Origin: Marisediminicola senii
Lineage (GTDB): Bacteria; Actinomycetota; Actinomycetes; Actinomycetales; Microbacteriaceae
Direction: 5' to 3'
NCBI RefSeq assembly: GCF_011057645.1
Contig: NZ_JAALGE010000002.1
Coordinates: 148,790 to 212,789 of the forward strand
DNA: 64,000 nt
The position numbers were made by a program, and so were the translations under genes. The stretch's first letter is position 1, and the number at the start of each line of letters is the position of its first letter. Positions 24,892-34,297 of the stretch are shown one piece after another. The notes beneath the pieces are model-generated. The model searched no databases. It was not told where the DNA came from and saw nothing but the letters and a program-made list of their open reading frames with translations.

Positions 24892-27800
24892 CTCCGGATG
24901 CCCAAGGCCGCAGCACCGCATCGACGCCACCCGGGTCATCGCCCGGGTCATCGGCCGGGTCATCGCAGCGGCCAATCCCGTCCGAACCATGGAGCCGCGT
25001 CGCCATCACCCAGCTGCTCGACCGTGACTCCTGCCCGGTGTGCCAGAACGGGCAGGTCACCGGGGGAACCTGCGCCGAGTGCGGGGCAGACCTGAACGGG
25101 CCGGTGGGCGCCGAACTGTGGAAGCTCTCGCGCCGGGCGGCCATGGCCCTGCGGGCACGCCAGGTGACGCTCGACCGCGTTCCGGTGCGCGGGCCCGCGC
25201 GGGCCGCAGCGGCCGCAGCGCCCGGAGCGGCCACGGCGGTCCTTGCCCCGGGTGCGCGCCCCGCTCGCTCACCGGAGACTGCCGCCTCCGCGGGATATGT
25301 TTCGGTCACCGCCCCGCCGCCGCCCGCCGCTCCCCCGCGTGCCGGTGACGGCACTCCGACGCCACCGGCCCCACAATCGAGCGCCACCCTGCAGTCGGTA
25401 CTCGCCGTCGCGGGTGCCGGGCTCGTCGCCATCGCCGCGATCGTGTTCACGTTCTTCAACCCCGACCTCACCGACCGCTCGTCGCGCAGCGGCATCGTCG
25501 GGATCGTCACCGCGCTGTTCCTCGGTGGTGCGTGGCTGCTCGCCCGTCGGCGGCTGCAGTTCTCGGCGGAAGCCATCGGCGGCCTCGGCACGGTGTTCCT
25601 CGCCCTCGACGTCTACGCGCTCACGGCAGCGGCTCCGGTCGGCACGAGCCCGTGGGCGGTCGCCGCCGTCGGCACGCTTGTGGCCGGCGCCGGAATGACC
25701 GCCGCTGCGGCATTCGCGCGCATCAGGACCTGGCTGTGGGTCGGCGTGCTGGGGCTCACCGCCGTGCCGGTGATGGCGGGGTTCGCGGCGAGCACCGGCC
25801 TCGCCGTCGTCGTCGGGATGCTGGGCTGCGCCGCCGTCGCCCTCGGCATGGCCGACGTCGTGCGCGGTGTCGCCTCCCGCTTCGACGGAACGCTCACGGC
25901 CGAGCGTCACGTCCTGGCGATCGCGCAGGCCACCGCCGTGGTCACCGCGGTGTTCTCGCTCAGCCTGATCGGCGCGGGCAGCAACGCGGAGTACTGGCTC
26001 ACCGTCTCCGCGGTTCTCGCGGCGGTAGGCGTGCTCGCCGTCGCGTCGACCCGGCAGCTCGCCCCCCGAGCGTGGAGCGCCGTGGCGGGAGCATCGGCAG
26101 CGGGCGCCGCCGTCACACTCGCACTCGCGCTCGACCTCGACGCCCTCCTGGCGCCGGGCAGCACCGCGGCGCCCGGCAGCATAGGCGCGGTGAACGACCC
26201 CGGGGTGGCGGGCGGACTCGGCCTGCAGTGGCACCTCGCGTTGGCTCCCCTCGCGGGTGCGCTCGCGCTCGTCGCCGTGGCGGCGCTGCCCCGCCTGCCC
26301 CGGTCGGTCGATCGCGCGGTCCTCACCGCCGGTGCATTCTGGGCCGCGGTCGCCAGCGTGCTGCCGTCGACGGTCACCGTGCTGCTCGTCGGCGCGGCCA
26401 CCGCCGGAGGGGCCGCCCTCGGCGGTGCGATAGTCGTGATGGATGCGGCCGGGGTGCTCGCCGCGGCCGTCGGGATCGCTGCAGCATCCACGGGATTCGC
26501 CACCCTCGCCGGGCGCACCGGGCGACACGGCGGCAGGATGGCCCGCTGGACGCACCCGGTCGGATCGCTCGCCGCCTGGCTCGGAGTGTTGGCCGCCCTC
26601 GTCGTGGCCTGCCTTCCCAGCCTGTCCGTCGCCGGCCAGGTCACCGTTGCGCTCGGCCTCGCGGTGGCCGGGGGGCTCGCCCTCACCCGCATTCCCCGCG
26701 TTCGTGGCGCCGCCGTCGGCATCCGCGGACCGGTGATCGTCGGCGCGCACCTCGCCCTGGTACTCGGCGGCCTGCTGTCGTGGAACGTCGGCACCGTCAC
26801 CGTTCCGGCTGGAGCCGCCATCGTGCTCGCGATCGGCGTGCTGTCGACGGCCATGCCTCCCGGGTCCCGTGCGATCTACGTCGGGGGTGGGTACGCCTAC
26901 GCGCTCGTCGTGGTGGCTGCCGCGCTGGGGCAGGTCGGCGTCGGTACCATCGCCATGCTGTGCCTGACCACCTCGATCGGGCTGGTCGGCGCGATCGTCG
27001 CGACGTTCGTGCGCAGCATCCGTCCCGCCTACTGGTACGCGATCCTGGTCGTCGCATCGGTTCCCTTCGTGCTCGGCGTCGTTCAGGTGGTGTTCGAACG
27101 CAGCGGCTGGACGGCCATGTCGACGGGCATCATGTTCCTGTTCGCGGCGACGCTGCTGGTCTCGCGACGGCCGGGGCTCGGGATGCCGCTGCGCACGCTC
27201 GCCGCGGGGCTGCTGGTTCCCTCGCTCGCCGTCGCGGTGGTCTGCCTCGGCGCGGAGGTGCTCGTCGGCAGCGCATCCCCGGTGACCCTCCCGGTGATCG
27301 CCGCGATCGTCGCCGTCGTGCTGCCCACCACCGGGCTGGTCCGTTCGACGCTCACGACGCGCGGGCTGGCGGAACCGGACGCCCGTGCCGCTCGGATCGC
27401 CATCGAGGCGTCCGCCCTGCTGACCGGATGCATCGCCGTCGGGCTCGCCCTCGGGCGGGTGGCCGCTGGCCTGCCGACCACGTTCCTGGTGCTCGTGATA
27501 CTCGGTGTCGGATCGGCGCTCGCATCGACGGTAGCCGGTCGTCGTTACGGCTGGTGGGTTGCCGCGGCCTGTGCAACGGGCGCGCTGTGGTGCCTGCTCG
27601 CGATGGCCGGCATCGGCGTGCTCACCGTCGAGCCATACCTGCTGCCGCCCACCCTCGGCGCGGCCGTCGTCGGGATGGCCGTCACCGTGCGCGGCGGCCG
27701 CGGACGGGCGCTGTACGCGGTCGGACTCACTCTCGCCGTCACGCCGACCCTCGTCGTGCTCGCGGCAGGCGCGGCGCAGCCAGCCTCGACGATCGCCCGC

Positions 27801-28883
27801 GGATACGCACTGGTCGCGGCATCCTGGGCACTGCTCGTCATCGGTTCGCGGCTCGGGCGGGGAGTGGATGCACGTGCCGCACGCCTCGGCACGCTGCGAG
27901 CACCGACGCTACTGGTCGCGATCCTCGCGGGTGCGGCGGGCGCCGTGCTCGGCGTGCTCTGGGGAAGCGGGCACCGCGGAACCGGCCTCGATGTCGTGGT
28001 GCCGGCATCGCTTCCGCTGGTGATCGCGTGCATCGCGATCGGCGTCGCGGGAGCCGTGCCGGCGGCCGTCGCGGCTCGGCTCCTCGCGAGGGACGCCGCC
28101 GGGGCGCGGATGTCGACCGACCAGGGGGTGTCGTCGCCGCCGAGCGCCGGCGAGTGGGTGCTCGACCGCTGGCTGTACGCGCCGGCCGCGCTCTACGTCG
28201 GGGTGGCGGCGTGGACGGCGATCGACCGGGACTGGCACACGATCTGGACGATGTGGGCGCTCATGCTCGCCTACCTCCTCGCCGTCGTGGCCATCGCGGC
28301 GAGGTCACGCACCCGGGCGACGCACCTTCCCCCCGTGTGGTTCGTGTTCGCGCTGGCCTTCACCACCGCGATCGTGGCGTGGAGTCCCCGGGACCTGCGC
28401 GTCGAGTGGTTCTCGCTTCCCCTCGGCGTGTTCCTGCTCGCCGCCGGAGTACTCACCCTGCGGTCTCCGACAGGCGCCGGTCCGTCCGACGCCCGCGGCA
28501 CCCTCGCCAGCTGGCCGGCCCGCTGGACGGGGTCGTGGGCGCTGCTCGCCCCCGGCATCATCGTGATGATGCTCGCCTCCATCCTCGCGACGTTCACCGA
28601 CCCGTTGACCTGGCGGGCGATCCTCGTGATGGCCATCGCCCTGGGCGCGATCCTCGTCGGTGCGAGCCGCCGGCTCGCGGCACCGTTCATGATCGGCATC
28701 ATCGTGCTGCCCATCGAGAACGTGTTCGTGTTCGCCGTGCAGATCGGCCGCGGTATCGACTCGATGCCGTGGTGGATCACCCTGGCGGTGGTCGGAGCCG
28801 TGCTGCTCATCATCGCGGTCACCTACGAGCGACGCGATGGCGCCGGGGCCGGCATCTCGGCGCGCCTGAGGGACCTGGCCTGA
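24888..28883 (+). CDS. Giant polytopic membrane protein with N-terminal zinc ribbon (SCO7613 C-terminal-domain type)
   Basis: A 1331-residue protein. After a Ser/Pro-rich start, a zinc ribbon of CPVC-x8-CAEC type lies near residues 47-64. A Pro/Ala-rich linker follows to about residue 165, and then an almost unbroken series of more than thirty hydrophobic helices to the C-terminus. I see no catalytic, transporter or enzyme motif. The layout resembles actinobacterial proteins named after the SCO7613 C-terminal domain, which have no known function. The ATG at 24888 overlaps the regulator stop (ATGA), so it is probably co-translated. The zinc ribbon should face the cytoplasm. Confidence 0.8.
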   Translation: MTPDAQGRSTASTPPGSSPGSSAGSSQRPIPSEPWSRVAITQLLDRDSCPVCQNGQVTGGTCAECGADLNGPVGAELWKLSRRAAMALRARQVTLDRVPVRGPARAAAAAAPGAATAVLAPGARPARSPETAASAGYVSVTAPPPPAAPPRAGDGTPTPPAPQSSATLQSVLAVAGAGLVAIAAIVFTFFNPDLTDRSSRSGIVGIVTALFLGGAWLLARRRLQFSAEAIGGLGTVFLALDVYALTAAAPVGTSPWAVAAVGTLVAGAGMTAAAAFARIRTWLWVGVLGLTAVPVMAGFAASTGLAVVVGMLGCAAVALGMADVVRGVASRFDGTLTAERHVLAIAQATAVVTAVFSLSLIGAGSNAEYWLTVSAVLAAVGVLAVASTRQLAPRAWSAVAGASAAGAAVTLALALDLDALLAPGSTAAPGSIGAVNDPGVAGGLGLQWHLALAPLAGALALVAVAALPRLPRSVDRAVLTAGAFWAAVASVLPSTVTVLLVGAATAGGAALGGAIVVMDAAGVLAAAVGIAAASTGFATLAGRTGRHGGRMARWTHPVGSLAAWLGVLAALVVACLPSLSVAGQVTVALGLAVAGGLALTRIPRVRGAAVGIRGPVIVGAHLALVLGGLLSWNVGTVTVPAGAAIVLAIGVLSTAMPPGSRAIYVGGGYAYALVVVAAALGQVGVGTIAMLCLTTSIGLVGAIVATFVRSIRPAYWYAILVVASVPFVLGVVQVVFERSGWTAMSTGIMFLFAATLLVSRRPGLGMPLRTLAAGLLVPSLAVAVVCLGAEVLVGSASPVTLPVIAAIVAVVLPTTGLVRSTLTTRGLAEPDARAARIAIEASALLTGCIAVGLALGRVAAGLPTTFLVLVILGVGSALASTVAGRRYGWWVAAACATGALWCLLAMAGIGVLTVEPYLLPPTLGAAVVGMAVTVRGGRGRALYAVGLTLAVTPTLVVLAAGAAQPASTIARGYALVAASWALLVIGSRLGRGVDARAARLGTLRAPTLLVAILAGAAGAVLGVLWGSGHRGTGLDVVVPASLPLVIACIAIGVAGAVPAAVAARLLARDAAGARMSTDQGVSSPPSAGEWVLDRWLYAPAALYVGVAAWTAIDRDWHTIWTMWALMLAYLLAVVAIAARSRTRATHLPPVWFVFALAFTTAIVAWSPRDLRVEWFSLPLGVFLLAAGVLTLRSPTGAGPSDARGTLASWPARWTGSWALLAPGIIVMMLASILATFTDPLTWRAILVMAIALGAILVGASRRLAAPFMIGIIVLPIENVFVFAVQIGRGIDSMPWWITLAVVGAVLLIIAVTYERRDGAGAGISARLRDLA

Positions 28884-28927
28884 CGCGCGGCGGGCGCCGC
28901 GGCATCCACCCGCCCGTTCCGCCGCTG

Positions 28928-29767
28928 CTACGCGAGCTCTCCCAGCTGAGGGGCGGCGCCGACGACCGACCCGGTGTGGTGCCGACCGATCGGCAGCATC
29001 AGCGGCTTGCCGGAGGTCGGGTCGGTGATGACGCGGCTGTCGATGCCGAACACGCTGAGCACGCATTCCTCGGTGAGGATGTCGGCGGGGGCTCCCGCGG
29101 CGTGCACGCGCCCTCCCGACAGCGCGACGAGGTGGTCGGAGTAGCGGGCCGCGAGGTTGAGGTCGTGCAGCACCATCACGATGGTGGTGCCGCGGGTGCG
29201 GTTGAGGTCGGTGAGCAGGTCGAGCACCTCGATCTGGTGGCTCACGTCGAGAAACGTGGTGGGTTCGTCGAGCAGGAGCACGTCAGTCTGCTGGGCGAGT
29301 GCCATGGCGATCCAGACACGCTGGCGCTGCCCGCCCGAGAGTTCGTCGACCGCGCGATCGGCGAGCTGCGTCGTCTGCGTGGCATCCAATGCCTCGGCTA
29401 CCGCCTCGTCGTCGGCCCTGCTCCAGCGCGACAGCATGCCCTGGTGCGGCTGGCGGCCCCGCCCGACGAGGTCCGCGACCGTGATGCCCTCGGGGGCGAC
29501 GGGCGATTGCGGAAGCAGCCCGAGGGTGCGTGCGAGCTCCTTGGCGGGGATGCGGTGCACGAGCTTGCCGTCGAGCAGCACAATGCCGTCGCGGGGCACG
29601 AGCAGGCGCGACATCGACCGCAGCAGCGTCGACTTGCCGCAGGCGTTCGGGCCGACGATCGCGGTCACCCGCCCGGGCGGCACGGCGAGGTCGAGCCCGT
29701 CGATGACGGTGCGGTCGCCGTAGCCGAGCGACAGGCCCTCGGCGACGAGGTGATGGGCAGCGGTCAC
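28928..29767 (-). CDS. Iron-siderophore ABC importer ATPase (FepC/FecE type)
   Basis: A 279-residue ATPase for ferric-siderophore uptake. It has Walker A GPNACGKSTLL (residues 38-48, with alanine-cysteine in place of the usual GA/GS, common in FepC), signature LSGGQRQRVWIAMALAQ and Walker B LLLDEPTTFLD, then HQIEVLDLL. The DEPTTFLD form is typical of siderophore ATPases. The GTG at 29767 overlaps the permease stop (GTGA). It is the last gene of the operon. Confidence 0.94.
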   Translation of the reverse strand: MTAAHHLVAEGLSLGYGDRTVIDGLDLAVPPGRVTAIVGPNACGKSTLLRSMSRLLVPRDGIVLLDGKLVHRIPAKELARTLGLLPQSPVAPEGITVADLVGRGRQPHQGMLSRWSRADDEAVAEALDATQTTQLADRAVDELSGGQRQRVWIAMALAQQTDVLLLDEPTTFLDVSHQIEVLDLLTDLNRTRGTTIVMVLHDLNLAARYSDHLVALSGGRVHAAGAPADILTEECVLSVFGIDSRVITDPTSGKPLMLPIGRHHTGSVVGAAPQLGELA

Positions 29768-30888
29768 AGGGAGCCTCCCGCGCGGTTGGTTCGAACGATG
29801 AGGAAGATCAGGTACGGCGCCCCGAGCACGCCGGTCACGACGCCCACGGGGAATCGGGTGCCGAACGCGTACTGGCCGGCCAGGTCGGCGACGAGCACGA
29901 GGAGCGCACCGACGAGTGCCGACGGTATCAGGGGCGACCCGTTCGCGCCCAGGATGCGGGCGGCGATCGGCCCGGACAGGAACGCCACGAAGGCGATCGG
30001 CCCGGATGCCGCCGTCGCGAAGGCGATCAGCCCGACTGCGGCCACCATCACGAGAAACCGGGTGCGCTCGACCCGGACGCCGAGCGCGGATGCGGTGTCG
30101 TCGCCGAGCTGCAGCGCCGAGAGATCCCTCGACCGCCCGAGCAGCAGCGGGCCGAGTATCGCGAGTGCGACGAGCGCGGGCACCACCTGCGCCCAGGTGG
30201 TGCCGTTGAGGCTGCCGGTGAGCCAGCGCAGCGCCTCCTGCAGGTCCCACTGTCCAGCGCCGGAGAGGATGTAGTTGATGATGCTCTCGAGCATCGCGGC
30301 GATGCCGATGCCGATCAGGATCAGCCGGGTGCCCGCCGCCCCGCCCTTGTAGGCGAGGCCGTAGACGATCAGCGCGACACCGAGCCCACTGACGATCGCG
30401 AACAGCGAGACCGCCGCGCCACCCAGCGACAGGGTAACGATGGCGAATGCCGCGGCCGCGCTCGCTCCCGCACTGATGCCGATGATGTCGGGGCTCGCCA
30501 GCGGGTTGCGCAGCATGGTCTGGAACGTCACGCCGGCGAGCCCGAAGCTCAACCCGGCGACGATGGCGAGCACCGCGCGCGGCAGGCGCAGGCGCCCGAC
30601 CGTGAACGTGGCGCCCGCGACATCCTGCCCCAGGATCACCCCGACCACCTCGGCCGGCGAGTAGAAGGTCTGCCCGACCATCAGGCTCACCGCGAACACG
30701 ACGACGATGAGCGCCGACAGGATCGCGATGACCACGCGTCGACGACCCTGCCGGCGGGATCGCGCACCGGCGACCAGGTCGGCAGTGCGCACCGGGCTGC
30801 GGGGTTCTGCGTCGATCAACGTCGAACCGGCCGCGACCGGGGTGATGGATGCCGCTGCCGCGGCGCTCCTCGCTCTCACCCGAATCAC
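29764..30888 (-). CDS. Iron-siderophore ABC permease, FecCD family (second)
   Basis: A 374-residue permease with a 50-residue hydrophilic N-terminus and nine or ten TM helices. Family blocks include RLPRAVLAIVAGLSFGLAG, then NPLASPDIIGISAGAS, and GPIAFVAFLSGPIAARIL near the C-terminus. The GTG at 30888 overlaps the previous stop (GTGA). It pairs with the other FecCD permease as a heterodimer. Confidence 0.94.
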   Translation of the reverse strand: MIRVRARSAAAAASITPVAAGSTLIDAEPRSPVRTADLVAGARSRRQGRRRVVIAILSALIVVVFAVSLMVGQTFYSPAEVVGVILGQDVAGATFTVGRLRLPRAVLAIVAGLSFGLAGVTFQTMLRNPLASPDIIGISAGASAAAAFAIVTLSLGGAAVSLFAIVSGLGVALIVYGLAYKGGAAGTRLILIGIGIAAMLESIINYILSGAGQWDLQEALRWLTGSLNGTTWAQVVPALVALAILGPLLLGRSRDLSALQLGDDTASALGVRVERTRFLVMVAAVGLIAFATAASGPIAFVAFLSGPIAARILGANGSPLIPSALVGALLVLVADLAGQYAFGTRFPVGVVTGVLGAPYLIFLIVRTNRAGGSL

Positions 30889-31928
30889 AGCGCGCGCACC
30901 TTCTGGCGGCGCACGATCGCGATGAACACGGGCGCGCCGATCAGTGCCGTAATGATGCCGACGTCGATCTCGCTGGGGCGCGCGACGATGCGGCCGAGCA
31001 CGTCGGCCACGACGAGCAGGCAGGCACCGGCAACAGCCGAGAACGGCAGCAGCCAGCGCTGGTCCACTCCGACCAGCAGCCGGCAGAAGTGCGGAACGAC
31101 GAGCCCGACGAAGGCGATCGGCCCGGCGACCGCGGTCGCCGCCCCGCACAGCAGCACCGCGCCGAGGGCGGCGATGGCCCGCACGACCGCGACGCGCTCC
31201 CCCAGGCCCGCGGCGATATCGTCGCCGAGGGCGAGCGAGTTGAGGCTGCGGGCGGAGAGCAGGCAGACGGCGAACCCGACGACGATGAACGGCGCGACCT
31301 GGCGGATGCTGTCGAACGATGCCCCGCCGACGCCGCCGATCTGCCACGACCGGATGATGCCGGAGATGTCGCCACGCGGCAGCGCGACGGCGGTGATGAA
31401 CGACGCGAGGGCGGCCGAGGTCGCCGCGCCAGCGAGTGCGAGCTTGAGGGGGGTCGCGCCGCCGCGGCCGAGCGAGCCGACGGAATAGACGAAGACCGCC
31501 GCGACGGCGGCGCCGACGATGGCGGTCCAGATGTAGCCAGTCGCCGACGCGAGGCCGAACCACGCGATGCCGATCACGACGGCGAGGGAGGCTCCCGCAT
31601 TGACGCCAAGGATTCCGGGGTCGGCGAGCGGATTGCGGGTGACGCCCTGCATCACGGCGCCGGCAAGGCCGAGGGCCGCACCGACGATGACGGCGAGCAC
31701 CGTGCGGGGCACCCGCTTGACGACGGACGCCTCGCCGAGGGTGTCGACCGACCCGCCGAGGCCCGCGACGATGTCGGCCAGGGTGACGTCGCGTGAGCCG
31801 ATCGCGAGCGACAGTAGGGACAGCGCCACGAGCAGGGCGAGCACGGCGACCAGCCAGCCCAGGCGCACGCGATTCGGGCGCCGCACGATGGCGACGCCCG
31901 AATCGGGTGCGGGGGCGGTGCGGGTCAC
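30885..31928 (-). CDS. Iron-siderophore ABC permease, FecCD family (first)
   Basis: A 347-residue permease with the same family blocks: VPRTVLAVIVGAALGLAGAV, then NPLADPGILGVNAGAS, and GPIAFVGLVVPHFCRLLVG. The GTG at 31928 overlaps the binding-protein stop (GTGA), so all three internal junctions of this operon are GTGA. The charged N-terminus (RTAPAPDSGVAIVRRPNRVR) is cytoplasmic. Confidence 0.94.
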   Translation of the reverse strand: MTRTAPAPDSGVAIVRRPNRVRLGWLVAVLALLVALSLLSLAIGSRDVTLADIVAGLGGSVDTLGEASVVKRVPRTVLAVIVGAALGLAGAVMQGVTRNPLADPGILGVNAGASLAVVIGIAWFGLASATGYIWTAIVGAAVAAVFVYSVGSLGRGGATPLKLALAGAATSAALASFITAVALPRGDISGIIRSWQIGGVGGASFDSIRQVAPFIVVGFAVCLLSARSLNSLALGDDIAAGLGERVAVVRAIAALGAVLLCGAATAVAGPIAFVGLVVPHFCRLLVGVDQRWLLPFSAVAGACLLVVADVLGRIVARPSEIDVGIITALIGAPVFIAIVRRQKVRAL

Positions 31929-32962
31929 TGCGCCGTGTCAGCCGCCTCGGCGAGGAGGGCGAGATAGTCGTCGAGCACCCACGAGATGGCCAACGGGGTC
32001 GGGTTTGCGGCGGTGCCGAGCGGGCCGGAGCCGTCGAGCGCGACGATCGCACCGTTGGCGACGGCGGGCATCTGCGACAGCAGGGGGTCGCCCTCGAGGG
32101 TGGAGATCAGCTCGTCGTCGCCGTAGGTCACGATGATGTCGACGTCGGAGAACACGTCGACCTGCTCGGCGCTGACGGTGCCCGAGAACTGGTCATTGTC
32201 GGCGGAGGCCTCCTCGACGCTCGACGGCGTCGAGAGCCCGAGGTCCTCGAAGAACGCGGACCGCGTGTCATGCGACGTGTAGAAGCTGACCTCGCTCAGG
32301 TCGGTGGGGTCGACGTGGGTGAGGAACATCGTCGACTTGCCCTCGAGCTGCGGGTACTCGGCCGCAGCGGTGCTGATCTCGCCCTCGATGTCGGCGACGA
32401 GCTGCTCGCCCTCCTCTGCCATGCCCATTCCCGCGGCGTTAACTGTGATCACGTCGCGCCACGAGGTCGCCCAGGGCGCCTCGGGGTAGGCCACGACCGG
32501 GGCGATCTCGCTGAGCGTGTCGTAGTCCTCCTGGGTCAGGCCGGAGTACGCCGCGAGGATCACGTCGGGATCGGTGTCGGCGACGGCTTCGAAGTCGATG
32601 CCGTCGGTCTCGTCGAAGAGCACCGGGGTCTCGCCACCGAGCTCGTCGAGCTTCTCCGACACCCACGGCAGCAGGCCGTCGCCGTCGTCGTCGCCGAAGT
32701 TGGCCATCGCCATGCCGACGGGCACGACACCCAGGGCCAGTGGCACCTCGTGGTTGGCCCAGTTGACCGTCGCGACGCGCTCCGGCTTCTCCTCGATGGT
32801 CGCAGTGCCGAGTGCGCTCTCCACGGTGATAGGGAAGCCCTCGGCTGCGGCGGCCGGCGCCGCGCCGTCGGTGCTGTCGTCGGCGGTTCCCCCGCACGCG
32901 GTCAGGCCCACGGCAGCGATGGTCGCCATCGCGGCGGTCAGCAGAAAACGGTTCGCACGCAT
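31925..32962 (-). CDS. Iron-siderophore binding lipoprotein
   Basis: A 345-residue periplasmic-binding-type lipoprotein. The signal peptide is RANRFLLTAAMATIAAVG followed by the lipobox LTAC. The mature part has the FecB/FhuD layout (RVATVNWANHEVPLALGV, DPDVILAAYSGLTQEDY). The ATG at 32962 has GGAG at eight bases; the ATG at 33004 would put extra residues before the signal peptide and is rejected. It is the first gene of the importer operon, under an IdeR box at 33053. The ligand is probably a hydroxamate-type siderophore, but this is a guess. Confidence 0.93.
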   Translation of the reverse strand: MRANRFLLTAAMATIAAVGLTACGGTADDSTDGAAPAAAAEGFPITVESALGTATIEEKPERVATVNWANHEVPLALGVVPVGMAMANFGDDDGDGLLPWVSEKLDELGGETPVLFDETDGIDFEAVADTDPDVILAAYSGLTQEDYDTLSEIAPVVAYPEAPWATSWRDVITVNAAGMGMAEEGEQLVADIEGEISTAAAEYPQLEGKSTMFLTHVDPTDLSEVSFYTSHDTRSAFFEDLGLSTPSSVEEASADNDQFSGTVSAEQVDVFSDVDIIVTYGDDELISTLEGDPLLSQMPAVANGAIVALDGSGPLGTAANPTPLAISWVLDDYLALLAEAADTAQ

Positions 32963-33052
32963 GCGGAACTCCACTCTTGTCACTCGAGAAAAGGCGCCAC
33001 GCATCGGCGCCGGATGGGCGTTCGATGGTCCCGGCCCGCCCCGTTGGGCCGG

Positions 33053-33071
33053 TTAGGTAAGGCTTACCTTC
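33053..33071. promoter_or_regulatory. IdeR/DtxR iron box
   Basis: TTAGGTAAGGCTTACCTTC matches the 19-base DtxR/IdeR consensus (TTAGGTTAGGCTAACCTAA) at 15 of 19 positions, with a near-perfect inner palindrome. It lies about 90 bases upstream of the siderophore-binding lipoprotein, so the operon should be repressed by iron. Confidence 0.85.
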
Positions 33072-33121
33072 ATAAGGTAGGGCATGAACCGCGGGGGCGC
33101 AATTCGGTGCTCACACGACGA

Positions 33122-33149
33122 AGCCCGCCCCGCGTGCGCGGGGCGGGCT
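33122..33149 (-). terminator. Terminator of the PucR-like gene
   Basis: AGCCCGCCCCG and CGGGGCGGGCT form an 11-base stem. It is 27 bases after the regulator stop. Confidence 0.75.
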
Positions 33150-33175
33150 GTACGTCAGCTGGTCGAACGGGGCCG

Positions 33176-34297
33176 CTACTTGGCCACGCGTCCGCTCGAC
33201 TCCCAGAGCCGCACCAGCTTGAGGGCGAGGTGCAGCGTGCTGCGCTTCATGCCGTCGGCCATGGCCTCACGCACGACGGTCGGCATCTTCTCGAGCCGGT
33301 AGTAGAGCGTGGTGCGGTGTACGAACAGCTGCTCGCAGGCAGCCGTCACCTGGCCGCCGACATCGAGGAGGGTCTCGATGGTGTGGCGCTGCATCTCGTT
33401 ACCCTTGGCGGTGAGCACGACCGCGGCCGGGGAGATCACCTCGAGCCAGGCCGGGTCCCATTTGACGGCGCTGAGCAGCGCCCACCCGCCGAGATCCTTG
33501 ATGTCGACCGCGGGCCCGAACTCCGACATGCTCGCCGACAGTTCTGCGGCCGTCGCCGCTTGGTCCGCGGCCTCGAGGAGGTCTTCGGCGGCCCGCCGGG
33601 GCGAGGCGGTGCCGATGCCGAGGATGCGCACGCCCCTACGATGCCCCTCGTCGATGATGGTCTGGTCGGTTTCCTGGCTGAGGCGCGGCCCGACGGCGAA
33701 GAGGTATCCGGGGCGATCGGCCACGAGCCAGAGCGGTGAGGGGCGCAGTCCGGCGAGGTAGCGGCCGAACGCCATGGAGCCCACTGCGTTGAGGGGTTCG
33801 TCGACCATGATGGCGCGCACCACGGTGTCCTGCCCTCGCTGCAGCCACTGGCGGTTGACTGCGGCGGCGTACGCACCGCGCCGTTCGTGGGTCTTCTCCG
33901 AGAGCAGCATGCCCATGATCGCGTGCCGCGACGACCGGAGGGTGGTCAATTCGCCGTCGATGATGCCCGCGGCGAGCACCACTGCCGAATCGACGGCCTC
34001 GCGTTCGGCGCGACCTAGGGCGGGCTGGGTCTCGGAGCCAGCGACCCAGAGGTGACCGACCAGCGACTCGCTGCTGTGGATCTCAACCGTGAGGTGAGGG
34101 GAACCCAAGGCCGGGATGCCCGCTGCGGGGCCGGCGACGGCTCGGAGGTGTGCGCCCTTGCGCTCACTGGTGACGTGCACGCTGCGGTCCAGCGTCGTGA
34201 TGCTGACGGCGCGATGCACCGCCTCGGACAGTTGCTCTACGACGTCCTGGAGACTGAGACTTGCTCTTTCGCTTGCGACACGATCGGTGTTGCTCAT
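33176..34297 (-). CDS. PucR-family helix-turn-helix regulator
   Basis: A 373-residue transcription factor. The C-terminal 60 residues form the PucR-type HTH (IETLLDVGGQVTAACEQL, then FVHRTTLYYRLEKM). The N-terminal 300 residues look like a GAF-like sensory part followed by the central domain of CdaR/PucR proteins (YAAAVNRQWLQRGQDTVVRAI). Members often control purine, amino acid or sugar-acid catabolism. It stands alone between the iron operon and DUF1801, so the target is unknown. ATG at 34297 with AGGAG nine bases upstream. Confidence 0.88.
   Translation of the reverse strand: MSNTDRVASERASLSLQDVVEQLSEAVHRAVSITTLDRSVHVTSERKGAHLRAVAGPAAGIPALGSPHLTVEIHSSESLVGHLWVAGSETQPALGRAEREAVDSAVVLAAGIIDGELTTLRSSRHAIMGMLLSEKTHERRGAYAAAVNRQWLQRGQDTVVRAIMVDEPLNAVGSMAFGRYLAGLRPSPLWLVADRPGYLFAVGPRLSQETDQTIIDEGHRRGVRILGIGTASPRRAAEDLLEAADQAATAAELSASMSEFGPAVDIKDLGGWALLSAVKWDPAWLEVISPAAVVLTAKGNEMQRHTIETLLDVGGQVTAACEQLFVHRTTLYYRLEKMPTVVREAMADGMKRSTLHLALKLVRLWESSGRVAK

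Noticed and set aside
32963..33004. Upstream ATG for the siderophore-binding lipoprotein
   Set aside because: It would add residues before the signal peptide and break its n-region; the ATG at 32962 has a proper ribosome site.
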